DNA of 64,000 bases from Amaricoccus sp003258405 (lineage in GTDB: Bacteria > Pseudomonadota > Alphaproteobacteria > Rhodobacterales > Rhodobacteraceae): positions 2,852,001-2,916,000 of the forward strand of contig NZ_CP171225.1 in NCBI RefSeq assembly GCF_043226085.1, written 5' to 3'. The position numbers were made by a program, and so were the translations under genes. This document shows, in pieces, positions 25,746 through 32,991 of the stretch. Within the stretch, counting starts at the first letter, position 1. Each line of letters begins with the position of its first letter. The notes below the pieces were generated by a model that was given only the letters and a program-made list of their open reading frames with translations, ran no database searches and was not told where the DNA came from.

Positions 25746-26302
25746 TGTTCCTACCGGGTTATCGGTCGGTGCTTGAAACGAAGTTTCGAAATTTCGATGA
25801 CGACTTGGCTCTCAAGGAGGGCGCTGTCATCTCGGGATACGCAAGTGTTTTCGGTGCGCAGGATCAGGGCGGCGATATTGTTCAGTCGGGCGCATATGGG
25901 ACGTCACTTGGACGTCTGGAGAAATCCGGCCGTGCAGTGAAGATGCTCTGGCAGCACGATCCGACTCAGCCGATCGGAGTATGGGATGAAGTGCGAGAGG
26001 ATGCCCGTGGACTTTTCGTCAAGGGGCGGCTGCTTCTTGAGGTCCAAGCGGCTCGAGAGGCCCATGCGCTTCTTAAGGCAGGCGCGATCGACGGGCTTTC
26101 GATCGGCTACCGAACCCTGCGCAGCGAAAAGACCGCTTCGGGCCAGCGCATGCTGCATGAAATCGAACTCTGGGAGGTGTCCCTGGTGACATTTCCCATG
26201 CTTCCTCAAGCGCGGGTGCAGGCGGAGGTCTCCGACATGGAAGAGAATCTGGCACTGACCTTGGCTGAGACGTTTCGCGAAGCCAGGGAATTGCTGGCCT
26301 AA
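25742..26302 (+). CDS. GTA gp4, HK97-family prohead protease
   Basis: A 186-residue serine protease that matures the procapsid by cleaving the capsid protein N-terminus. The family pattern is clear: ISGYASVFGAQDQGGDIVQSGAY without a break, catalytic His72 in MLWQHDPTQPIG and Ser120 in AIDGLSIGYRT. The C-terminus IELWEVSLVTFPMLPQARV is typical. An ATG at 25745 is an alternative start. It is coupled to the preceding membrane-protein gene and sits 39 bases before the capsid gene. Confidence 0.94.
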   Translation: MMFLPGYRSVLETKFRNFDDDLALKEGAVISGYASVFGAQDQGGDIVQSGAYGTSLGRLEKSGRAVKMLWQHDPTQPIGVWDEVREDARGLFVKGRLLLEVQAAREAHALLKAGAIDGLSIGYRTLRSEKTASGQRMLHEIELWEVSLVTFPMLPQARVQAEVSDMEENLALTLAETFREARELLA

Positions 26303-26341
26303 GGGACAAGCAAAACCATCAGTCACCAAGGAACTCTACTG

Positions 26342-27541
26342 ATGACCAATCCTGAGATTAACTCCCGGGCGGAGGCCTTCGTGCTTGGGCAGAACCCACA
26401 CGTTGAATTCAAGAGCGCCATCTCCGGCTTTCTCAGTGAATTCAATAGTTTTCAATCTGAGATCAAATCCAGACTCAAGGAACAGGAAACTCGTTTGGCC
26501 ATGCTTGACCGTAAGTCGATCGCGATGTCGCGTCCCCCGCTTGCACGTGCTGCCGACTCCTCCACGCCTCACCGCAAGGCGTTTTCTGCCTACCTCCGCT
26601 GCGGAGATGATGACGGGCTGCGCAGTTTGAGTGTTGAAGAAAAGGCTTTATCCTCAGCCGTTGCCGGGGATGGCGGATATCTGGTTGATCCGCAAACGGC
26701 GAATGAGATTATCGGGGTACTGCGTGATGCATCGTCAATTCGATCTATCGCCAACGTGGTAACGGTTGAAGCAACGGCCTTCGATGTGCTGGTCGATCAT
26801 AGCGATGTCGGCGCAGGCTGGGCGACTGAGAATGAGCCTGCTTCTGAGACCGAGACGCCTCAGGTCGAACGTATCTCGATCCCGCTGCACGAGCTGTCGG
26901 CCCTGCCGCGTGCGTCGCAGCGGCTGCTCGATGACAGTGCATTTGACGTCGAGGGATGGCTCGCGCGCCGAATTGCGGACAAGTTCAGCCGCGCCGAAGC
27001 TCACGCCTTCATTGCGGGTGATGGTCACGACAAACCAACCGGTTTTCTGGCCTATCCCCAGGTCACGAACGAGCTCTGGTCGTGGGGATCTCTCGGCTAT
27101 GTCCCGACCGGATCGGTTGGCGATTTCAGCTCCAGCGAGCCGGCCGATGCTGTTGTCGATCTTGTCTATGCGCTTGGCGCTCGGTATCGGGCCAATGCGA
27201 ATTTCGTGATGAACTCGAAGACGGCAGGTGCTGTCCGGAAGATGAAGGACGCCGATGGGCGTTTTCTCTGGGCCGACGGCCTGGCCGCAGCCGAGCCTGC
27301 ACGTCTCATGGGCTACCCAGTGATGATCGCAGAGGACATGCCCGACATCGCGAACGATTCCTTTGCGATCGCCTTTGGTGATTTCCGTGCTGGATACACT
27401 GTAGCTGAGCGCCCGGATCTACGGATTCTGCGCGATCCGTTTTCGGCAAAGCCACACGTTCTCTTCTATGCCACCAAGCGCATCGGTGGTGATGTCAGTG
27501 ATTTTGCCGCGATCAAGCTGCTGAAGTTTGCGGTGAGCTGA
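26342..27541 (+). CDS. GTA gp5, HK97-fold major capsid protein
   Basis: A 399-residue capsid protein. The N-terminal ~100 residues form a helical scaffold (FLSEFNSFQSEIKSRLKEQE) expected to be removed by gp4. The mature part starts near AVAGDGGYLVDPQTANEI and contains SIRSIANVVTVEA, ELSALPRASQRLLDD, AFIAGDGHDKPTGFL and the C-terminal GDFRAGYTVAERPDLRILRD. RcGTA capsids are small (T=3) and package only a few kb. Two stable hairpins follow the stop codon. Confidence 0.96.
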   Translation: MTNPEINSRAEAFVLGQNPHVEFKSAISGFLSEFNSFQSEIKSRLKEQETRLAMLDRKSIAMSRPPLARAADSSTPHRKAFSAYLRCGDDDGLRSLSVEEKALSSAVAGDGGYLVDPQTANEIIGVLRDASSIRSIANVVTVEATAFDVLVDHSDVGAGWATENEPASETETPQVERISIPLHELSALPRASQRLLDDSAFDVEGWLARRIADKFSRAEAHAFIAGDGHDKPTGFLAYPQVTNELWSWGSLGYVPTGSVGDFSSSEPADAVVDLVYALGARYRANANFVMNSKTAGAVRKMKDADGRFLWADGLAAAEPARLMGYPVMIAEDMPDIANDSFAIAFGDFRAGYTVAERPDLRILRDPFSAKPHVLFYATKRIGGDVSDFAAIKLLKFAVS

Positions 27542-27574
27542 GCGGAAATTACATCCGCCTCAGTTTCCGCAACC

Positions 27575-27659
27575 GGCCGTCGCAATTGGGTGACGGCCAG
27601 ACACACCCCTGCGCTTTCCATCGCTGCTCCTTTTCCGTTCGGGCGGCGCGGGGGTGTGT
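27575..27659 (+). repeat. Two tandem hairpins after the GTA capsid gene
   Basis: Hairpin 1: GGCCGTC (27575-27581) with GACGGCC (27592-27598), 10-base loop. Hairpin 2: a 14-bp stem, 27601-27614 with 27646-27659, containing one T-G wobble and a 31-base loop. Neither has a T tract. They fill the 149-base gap between the capsid gene and the next gene, where transcript processing or partial termination could set the capsid excess. Confidence 0.75.
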
Positions 27660-27690
27660 TCCCTGTCGTTCCGACAAACAGGTCTCCTCG

Positions 27691-27987
27691 ATGACATTTT
27701 ATGTCCTCAAGGCGCAGGATGCGTTGCAGGAAGTAGTTCTTGACTGGCGCGCGGGCTATCTTGCCCCCCTCGAGATCATCGTTGACGATCTGGGCTGGAA
27801 CATTCGCAATGCGACGTTCCGGCCTGGAGATCTTTCGGTCTCCGAGCAAAGTCACGACTTTCAGAAATCGCGCGCGGTGTTCTTCGGCGGACATGCAGAG
27901 CGATTCTACCTTCTTTCAAACCGAGTGCGCACTAGCCGCGATCGAACGCTCGAGCGCCTGCTGGTGATGCGCATAGCATCGGGCTGA
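27691..27987 (+). CDS. Additional small phage-type protein (fibre-tail adaptor-like)
   Basis: A 98-residue beta-rich protein between capsid and gp6. The pattern QEVVLDWRAGYLAPLEIIVD, LGWNIRNATFRPG and RFYLLSNRVRTSRDRTLERL resembles small phage proteins annotated as fibre-tail adaptors (W-x-I core, then G..YxLxNxVxTS..R..ER). That similarity is pattern recognition, not a search result. ATG 27691 gives this product. Its TGA overlaps another ATG (27987), so it may be coupled to gp6. The canonical RcGTA cluster has no gene at this place. Confidence 0.75.
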   Translation: MTFYVLKAQDALQEVVLDWRAGYLAPLEIIVDDLGWNIRNATFRPGDLSVSEQSHDFQKSRAVFFGGHAERFYLLSNRVRTSRDRTLERLLVMRIASG

Positions 27988-28010
27988 TGCCCGGGTTTAG
28001 GAGACTCAGG

Positions 28011-28607
28011 ATGATTTTGACGGAAGTGAGCGCGCCCCCTTCGGCCGCAATACCGGTGCGCGCATTTGGTCAACACCTCCGGCTTGGATCAGGCTTTTCG
28101 GACGACGGATCAGAAGATGCCGTCCTCGAGCTGTATCTGAGGGCCGCCATGGCGGCGATCGAAGCCCGGCTCGGTCTTGCCCTGCTTGCCCGATCGTTCT
28201 CTTGGACAGTAACGCGCTGGCAGAGCGAAACCAGTCAGGGTCTTCCAACCGGGCCGGTGCAGTCGGTAGATGAGATCCTGATGATCGCTGCAGATGCGAG
28301 CGAGACCCAGGTCATCTCCACAGCCTGGCATCTCGTGCGTGATGCGCGCCGACCGCGCCTTCTCGGGGGTGGAGGGCAGCCACTCCCACCCATTCCGCGC
28401 TCAGGCCAAGCCGAAATCCGGTTCACGGCTGGCTTCGGCACGGCTTGGGAAAGCGTCCCGGCTGATTTGCGACAAGCTGTCTTCCTGCTTGCGGCCCATT
28501 TCTATGAGCACCGGAACGAAGACATCACGGCGCGGGATACCATGCCATTTGGTGTTCTGGTGCTGATGGAGTCTTATCGGGCAATGCGGGTTGGGGGCGG
28601 ATTGTGA
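28011..28607 (+). CDS. GTA gp6, head-tail connector/adaptor
   Basis: A 198-residue protein of the gp6-like head-tail connector family, forming the adaptor ring below the portal. It contains AIPVRAFGQHLRLGSGFSDD, LYLRAAMAAIEARLGLALLA and a C-terminal VPADLRQAVFLLAAHFYEHR with the helix typical of phage adaptors. ATG 28011 has AGGAG 7 bases upstream; an in-frame ATG at 27987 is an alternative coupled start. The TGA overlaps the GTG of the next gene. Confidence 0.9.
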   Translation: MILTEVSAPPSAAIPVRAFGQHLRLGSGFSDDGSEDAVLELYLRAAMAAIEARLGLALLARSFSWTVTRWQSETSQGLPTGPVQSVDEILMIAADASETQVISTAWHLVRDARRPRLLGGGGQPLPPIPRSGQAEIRFTAGFGTAWESVPADLRQAVFLLAAHFYEHRNEDITARDTMPFGVLVLMESYRAMRVGGGL

Positions 28608-28945
28608 AAACGGCCGTCTCGCTTACCAGAAAGCTTGCACTCGAAGAGCGACGAACTATGCCTGACGGAGCGGGCGGTTTCGTGGTGAGCTGGGTCGTGC
28701 TTGGTTTTCTTTGGGCCCAAGTGACACCACGGAGCGGAACAGAGTTCTTTGCAAGTTTTGCGCCGCGATCACGAATCCTGCATCGCATTCTTGTCCGCGC
28801 AGCTCCGCCAGGTGCTCCCTCGCGTCCCCGCCCAGAACAGCGGTTTCGTGAGGGGGAGCGCGTGTTCGACATCCTCAGCGTCACGGAAGCATCGTTGTCG
28901 GCGCGGTATCTCGAGATTCAGGCTGAAGAGGGAAGAACCTCATGA
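28604..28945 (+). CDS. GTA gp7, head completion/stopper protein
   Basis: A 113-residue SPP1 gp16-like head-closure protein with a GTG start overlapping the gp6 stop (GTGA). Segments typical of the family are LTRKLALEERRTMPDGAGGF, VVLGFLWAQVTPRSGTE and FREGERVFDILSVTEASLSA. In RcGTA this protein is the stopper between adaptor and tail terminator. It is coupled to gp8 by ATGA at 28942-28945. Confidence 0.9.
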   Translation: MKTAVSLTRKLALEERRTMPDGAGGFVVSWVVLGFLWAQVTPRSGTEFFASFAPRSRILHRILVRAAPPGAPSRPRPEQRFREGERVFDILSVTEASLSARYLEIQAEEGRTS

Positions 28946-29358
28946 GCTATGTATTCTCCGCGGCGTTGCAGTCTGCAGTTTACCGCCAGCTCTCATCAGA
29001 CCCTGCAGTCGCAGCCGGGGTCGGAACGGCGATTTACGACGCACCGCTTCAGGGCATGACGGATGGCAAGACTTACTTCGTCACGCTGGGCGATGAAGTC
29101 GTAAAGCCATTCGGGAGCAAGACAAGCGAGGGCGGTATCCACGAATTCGATGTCACGATCCATTCGACGCGCGACGGTTTTGCCGGAGCAAAGGGTATCG
29201 CCGAAGCGATCTGTTCAGCCCTTATCGATGCACACCTAGACATTGGAGAGGATAGAATTGTGAGCTTACGTTTGCTGCGGGCCAAGACTGAGCGCGGTCG
29301 CTCGCCAGTGAAGCGGCTGATCACGCTACGTTTCCGCGCCGTAATTGACGGCGTCTGA
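28942..29358 (+). CDS. GTA gp8, tail terminator (DUF3168)
   Basis: A 138-residue DUF3168 protein: SYVFSAALQSAVYRQLSSDP, AVAAGVGTAIYDAPLQGMTD, YFVTLGDEV and HEFDVTIHSTRDGF. In RcGTA the tail terminator caps the tail tube and joins it to the head. It overlaps gp7 by 4 bases and is followed by gp9 after 31 bases. Confidence 0.92.
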   Translation: MSYVFSAALQSAVYRQLSSDPAVAAGVGTAIYDAPLQGMTDGKTYFVTLGDEVVKPFGSKTSEGGIHEFDVTIHSTRDGFAGAKGIAEAICSALIDAHLDIGEDRIVSLRLLRAKTERGRSPVKRLITLRFRAVIDGV

Positions 29359-29389
29359 CCCAAAAAATTGATTTGCAAGGACAAGATCT

Positions 29390-29803
29390 ATGACGGCGCA
29401 ACGAGGCAAGGATCTTCTGATCAAACTCGACATGACCGGTGAGGGGGACTTCCAGACTGTTGCAGGCCTTCGGGCAACACGCATCACTTTCAATGCGGAG
29501 ACGGTGGATGTGACACATCTGGAGAGCGAGGGGCGCTGGCGTGAGCTGCTTGCAGGGGCGGGCATGCGTAGCGCGGCGATCAGTGGATCCGGGATCTTTC
29601 GAGACGAGTCCACTGACGAACGGGTGAGAGCGCTATTCTTCGCCGGCGAGATTCCCCGCTTCCAAGTTATTATCCCGGATTTTGGTTCGGTTGAGGGCCC
29701 ATTTCAGATCACAAGCATAGAGTACTCCGGCGACTACAACGGCGAAGCGGTCTACGAGCTTTCGCTTGCCTCCGCAGGCGCCCTGAACTTCGAGGCGATC
29801 TGA
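29390..29803 (+). CDS. GTA gp9, major tail (tube) protein
   Basis: A 137-residue TP901-1-type tail-tube protein: GKDLLIKLDMTGEGDFQTVA, LRATRITFNAETVDVTHLES, and the C-terminal FQITSIEYSGDYNGEAVYEL followed by LASAGAL. It polymerises into the short GTA tail tube. An AAGGACAAG binding site lies 8-10 bases before ATG 29390. Its stop overlaps the gp10 ATG by one base. Confidence 0.94.
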   Translation: MTAQRGKDLLIKLDMTGEGDFQTVAGLRATRITFNAETVDVTHLESEGRWRELLAGAGMRSAAISGSGIFRDESTDERVRALFFAGEIPRFQVIIPDFGSVEGPFQITSIEYSGDYNGEAVYELSLASAGALNFEAI

Positions 29804-30132
29804 TGGCCAATCCCTATCGCGGCGAAGTTGAGCTCGAGGTTAATGGCGAGATGCGGCAGATGCGCCTGACTTTAGGGGCGCTGGCAGAACTCGAGAGCAG
29901 GCTCGAGAGCGACTCCCTTTTCAGCATGATTTCCAGGTTCGAAACAGGCGCCTTCCGGGTGCGAGATCTTATTTGCCTGCTGACGGCAGGCTTGAATGGA
30001 GCGGGTTGGAGCATAACCGAAGCCGAACTCCTGAAGTGTCATATCGGCGGAGGACCTCTCGCCGCCGCGCAGGCGGCGGCCCGGCTTCTCAAGATCACAT
30101 TTACACTGCCCGGAGAGGACCTCTCTGTATGA
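29803..30132 (+). CDS. GTA gp10, tail assembly chaperone (GTA_gp10 family)
   Basis: A 109-residue protein of the GTA gp10 family: EVELEVNGEMRQMRLTLGAL, AELESRLESDSLFSMISRFE and DLICLLTAGLNGAGWSITEA. Together with the next gene it takes the place of the tail-assembly chaperones of siphophages, which use a frameshift to make two products; here they are separate overlapping genes. It is coupled at both ends (TGATG with gp9, ATGA with gp10.1). Confidence 0.92.
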   Translation: MANPYRGEVELEVNGEMRQMRLTLGALAELESRLESDSLFSMISRFETGAFRVRDLICLLTAGLNGAGWSITEAELLKCHIGGGPLAAAQAAARLLKITFTLPGEDLSV

Positions 30133-30338
30133 ACCGCATAGCTTGGTCGCAGCTCCTGCGGCTGGGCCTGACCGACTTGGGGCTCCGTCCTGATGTTTTC
30201 TGGTCTCTTACTCCGGTCGAATTGATGCTGATGGCCGGCCTTGGTGAGACTCGGCAGACCCTGACCCGCGCGGCCTTCCTCCATCTGGCTGCCCGCTTTC
30301 CCGACAGCGCGATCGCTCATGACGACGGTACGGAGTAA
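30129..30338 (+). CDS. GTA gp10.1, second tail assembly chaperone (rcc01693 family)
   Basis: A 69-residue protein: MNRIAWSQLLRLGLTDLGL, RPDVFWSLTPVELMLMAGL and ETRQTLTRAAFLHLAARFPD. This matches the rcc01693/phage tail-assembly-chaperone family. The ATG overlaps the gp10 TGA (ATGA), replacing the ribosomal frameshift used by lambda-like phages. The tape-measure gene follows two bases after its stop. Confidence 0.9.
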   Translation: MNRIAWSQLLRLGLTDLGLRPDVFWSLTPVELMLMAGLGETRQTLTRAAFLHLAARFPDSAIAHDDGTE

Positions 30339-30340
30339 GC

Positions 30341-31003
30341 ATGGAAGATCATGAAACTGACCTTGATGCTCTAGAGGAGCAGTTTGCCGGCCTTGAAGAA
30401 ACTTTTGGTGGTCTCGGGGGAGTTGCTGCGGCCTTTCGCAAGGAATTGCAGGGTCTGCAGTCGAGCTTCGAAAGCACCGGCAAGGAGGCATCGGGCATGT
30501 CTCGTTCAGTTACCTCGTCAGTGAAGCGTGCATTCGACGATGTGATCTTTGGTGGTGCGCGGCTCACTGATGCGCTTGCCTCACTCGGTTCAAGCATTTC
30601 AGGCTCAGTTCTGAACAAGGCAGTTGCCCCCATCCAGAATGCACTCGGTTCTTCGATGACTGGTGGGCTCGAGGCGATTTTGGGCGGATTGCTTCAGTTT
30701 CATAAGGGAGCTGCTTTCAGCTCAGGGCGTGTGGCGGCTTTTGCGCGCGGCGGCGTTGTCGGCGAGCCAACGCGGTTTCCAATGCGCGGTGGCATGGGCC
30801 TCATGGGCGAGGCTGGCCCTGAAGCGATCATGCCGCTCGCGCGAGGTGCTGATGGCAAGCTCGGCGTGCGTGGCGGAGGTGGCGGCTCAGTCAATGTGAC
30901 AATGAATGTAACGACGCCCGATGTCACAGGCTTCCAGCAGTCGCGAAGCCAGATCGCGGCTGAAATGAGCCGTGCTCTTCAGCGCGGACGGCGCAATCTC
31001 TGA
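30341..31003 (+). CDS. GTA gp11, short tail tape-measure protein
   Basis: A 220-residue tape measure, very short compared with phage homologues and in line with the short GTA tail. An N-terminal helical region (DLDALEEQFAGLEETFGGLG) is followed by KRAFDDVIFGGARLTDALAS. The Gly-rich FARGGVVGEPTRFPMRGGMG and GEAGPEAIMPLARGADGKLG are hallmarks of phage tape-measure C-termini. It is expected to sit in the tail lumen and enter the recipient envelope. Confidence 0.92.
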   Translation: MEDHETDLDALEEQFAGLEETFGGLGGVAAAFRKELQGLQSSFESTGKEASGMSRSVTSSVKRAFDDVIFGGARLTDALASLGSSISGSVLNKAVAPIQNALGSSMTGGLEAILGGLLQFHKGAAFSSGRVAAFARGGVVGEPTRFPMRGGMGLMGEAGPEAIMPLARGADGKLGVRGGGGGSVNVTMNVTTPDVTGFQQSRSQIAAEMSRALQRGRRNL

Positions 31004-31014
31004 AGAGGCACACG

Positions 31015-31647
31015 ATGAGCTTTCATGAAGTGCGATTTCCTGCGAACCTTTCCATCGGTTCGACTGGCGGACCTGAGCGGCGAACCGAGATTGTGACGCT
31101 CAGCAACGGGTTCGAAGAACGCAACTCTCCCTGGGCGCATTCGCGGCGGCGCTATGATGCGGGTCTGGGTGTTCGATCTCTCGATGATCTTACTGAAGTT
31201 ATTGCCTTCTTTGAAGCACGGCACGGCCAACTCTATGGTTTCCGGTGGAAGGACTGGACAGATTTCAAGTCTTGCCGCCCTTCCGCGCGCATCGATATGT
31301 TCGATCAGAAGCTCGGCATAGGCGATGGCGGAAGGACGGTCTTCTCGCTCGTAAAAAGCTACTCTTCCGCGGGGAATATTTACACACGCCCAATTGTGAA
31401 GCCGGTCGGCGCATCCGTGATTGTTGCGGTCGGCGGCAAACCTGTTTCTGCCGGTTCTGGTTTCGTGCTCGATGACACCAGAGGGGAAATGACCTTTCTG
31501 GAGGCTCCGGCTGAAGGTGCGATCATCACGGCCGGGTTCGAATATGACGTGCCGGTGCGCTTTGACACAGATCGGATCACGACCAGTCTTGCGGGATTCG
31601 CTGCAGGCGAAATTCCATCAATTCCGATTATGGAGGTGCGCGTCTGA
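31015..31647 (+). CDS. GTA gp12, distal tail protein (TIGR02217, DUF2460)
   Basis: A 210-residue protein: FHEVRFPANLSIGSTGGPER, SRRRYDAGLGVRSLDDLTEV, FFEARHGQLYGFRWKDWTD and the C-terminal FEYDVPVRFDTDRITTSLAG. This is the TIGR02217 family, the distal-tail ring of RcGTA. It follows gp11 by 11 bases and overlaps gp13 by one base (TGATG). Confidence 0.94.
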   Translation: MSFHEVRFPANLSIGSTGGPERRTEIVTLSNGFEERNSPWAHSRRRYDAGLGVRSLDDLTEVIAFFEARHGQLYGFRWKDWTDFKSCRPSARIDMFDQKLGIGDGGRTVFSLVKSYSSAGNIYTRPIVKPVGASVIVAVGGKPVSAGSGFVLDDTRGEMTFLEAPAEGAIITAGFEYDVPVRFDTDRITTSLAGFAAGEIPSIPIMEVRV

Positions 31648-32537
31648 TGCGGGACATTCCATCGGAACTTCATGCGCGACTGGTGAGCGGGACAACTACT
31701 CTCTGCCGATGCTGGAAGATATCGCGGCGAGATGGTGTGGTCCTGGGCTTCACGGACCATGACGCCGACCTGACATTCGACGGTTTGAAGTTCCAGGCGA
31801 GCAGTGGGCTCGATGCCAATGCCTTGCAGATGTCAAACGGTTTGAGCGTCGACAACTGCCAAGCAGTTGGGGCGCTCTCGGCCTCAACAATACGGGAAGA
31901 AGACATCCGGCGGGGGCGCTTCGATCGCGCCGAGATATTTCATTGGCTGGTGGACTGGCAGCGACCCGAGCTGAGAGTCCTGCTTTTTCGGGGCACTCTT
32001 GGGGAAATTCGGCGTTCGGATGGGACTTTCGAGGTTGAGCTGCGAGGGCTAGCCGAAGAGCTCAATATGCCGGTGGGACGGTCTATCCTTCGCAGCTGTG
32101 ACTGCGTTCTGGGTGATGCAAGGTGCGGCTTCGATGTGAATACGTCCGGCTACATGGCGACTGGTGAGATCGCAGCAGATACGACCGATGCGCGAATTAT
32201 ATGTGGCGGGTTGGGTGCCGCCGTGTCCAACTGGTTTGCGCATGGTCAGATCGACTGGCTTTCTGGGCCCAATGCGGGAACGACCTCCATCGTCCGGGCG
32301 GATCGCTTGCGGGCCGATGGCATGCGTGAACTTGATCTCTGGATTGCACCGACAGACCTGCCCTTGGTCGGTGATCGTTTCAGTGTCGTTGCCGGCTGCG
32401 ACAAACAGGCTTCGACGTGCCGTCGGAAGTTCGGAAATCTGCTCAATTTCGGAGGTTTTCCGCACATTCCTGGCGAAGATTGGGTTGCCGCATATCCGAA
32501 GGCAGGTGAGGTGCATGATGGGTCAAGACTCAGATGA
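31647..32537 (+). CDS. GTA gp13, tail hub protein (TIGR02218, DUF2163)
   Basis: A 296-residue protein: RDIPSELHARLVSGTTTLCR, GVVLGFTDHDADLTFDGLKF, and the C-terminal Cys-containing RSILRSCDCVLGDARCGFD and CDKQASTCRRKFGNLLNFGG with FPHIPGEDW. These are TIGR02218 hallmarks. RcGTA gp13 forms the hub and carries an iron-sulfur cluster, consistent with the conserved cysteines seen here. Its end overlaps gp14 by about 20 bases. Confidence 0.94.
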   Translation: MRDIPSELHARLVSGTTTLCRCWKISRRDGVVLGFTDHDADLTFDGLKFQASSGLDANALQMSNGLSVDNCQAVGALSASTIREEDIRRGRFDRAEIFHWLVDWQRPELRVLLFRGTLGEIRRSDGTFEVELRGLAEELNMPVGRSILRSCDCVLGDARCGFDVNTSGYMATGEIAADTTDARIICGGLGAAVSNWFAHGQIDWLSGPNAGTTSIVRADRLRADGMRELDLWIAPTDLPLVGDRFSVVAGCDKQASTCRRKFGNLLNFGGFPHIPGEDWVAAYPKAGEVHDGSRLR

Positions 32538-32991
32538 GGAGCCGTGTGTCAAAGGTGAACGTATCGTTGCGCTTGCACGGCAGTGGTTGGGAACACCTTA
32601 TCGGCATCAGGCGAGCTGCAGGGGGGTTGGCACCGATTGCCTAGGCTTGCTTCGAGGGTTGTGGCGGGAGGCGATCGGCCCCGAGCCGGAAGCCGTGCCG
32701 TTTTACACGCCGGACTGGTCTGACGTGGGTGGCGAGGAGGAGCTTCTCGCTGCTGCTGCGCGCAATATGACACGAGTCCCATCTGGTGGTGCTCTCGTCG
32801 GCGATGTCGTGGTCATGCGTATGAAGGACGGCGGTGTCGCGAAGCACATCGGCATTCTTGCTAGATCCGACGAAGGCTATGAAACGCTGATACATGCCTA
32901 TTCGGGTCATGGGGTGGTCGAGTCGCCTCTGACTCCGACTTGGTCCGAGCGCATCGCCGGCATTTTCCGATTTCCAGACAGGAGTTTTTGA
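32515..32991 (+). CDS. GTA gp14, NlpC/P60 cell-wall peptidase
   Basis: A 158-residue NlpC/P60 papain-fold peptidase (TIGR02219). Catalytic Cys42 lies in GVGTDCLGLLRGLW and His111 in AKHIGILARSDEGYE, preceded by the LARQWLGTPYRHQ motif. It is thought to cut peptide crosslinks so the tail can reach the inner membrane of the recipient. The start is ATG 32515 or 32518, and the reading frame overlaps gp13. It is coupled to gp15 by TGATG. Confidence 0.94.
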   Translation: MMGQDSDEEPCVKGERIVALARQWLGTPYRHQASCRGVGTDCLGLLRGLWREAIGPEPEAVPFYTPDWSDVGGEEELLAAAARNMTRVPSGGALVGDVVVMRMKDGGVAKHIGILARSDEGYETLIHAYSGHGVVESPLTPTWSERIAGIFRFPDRSF

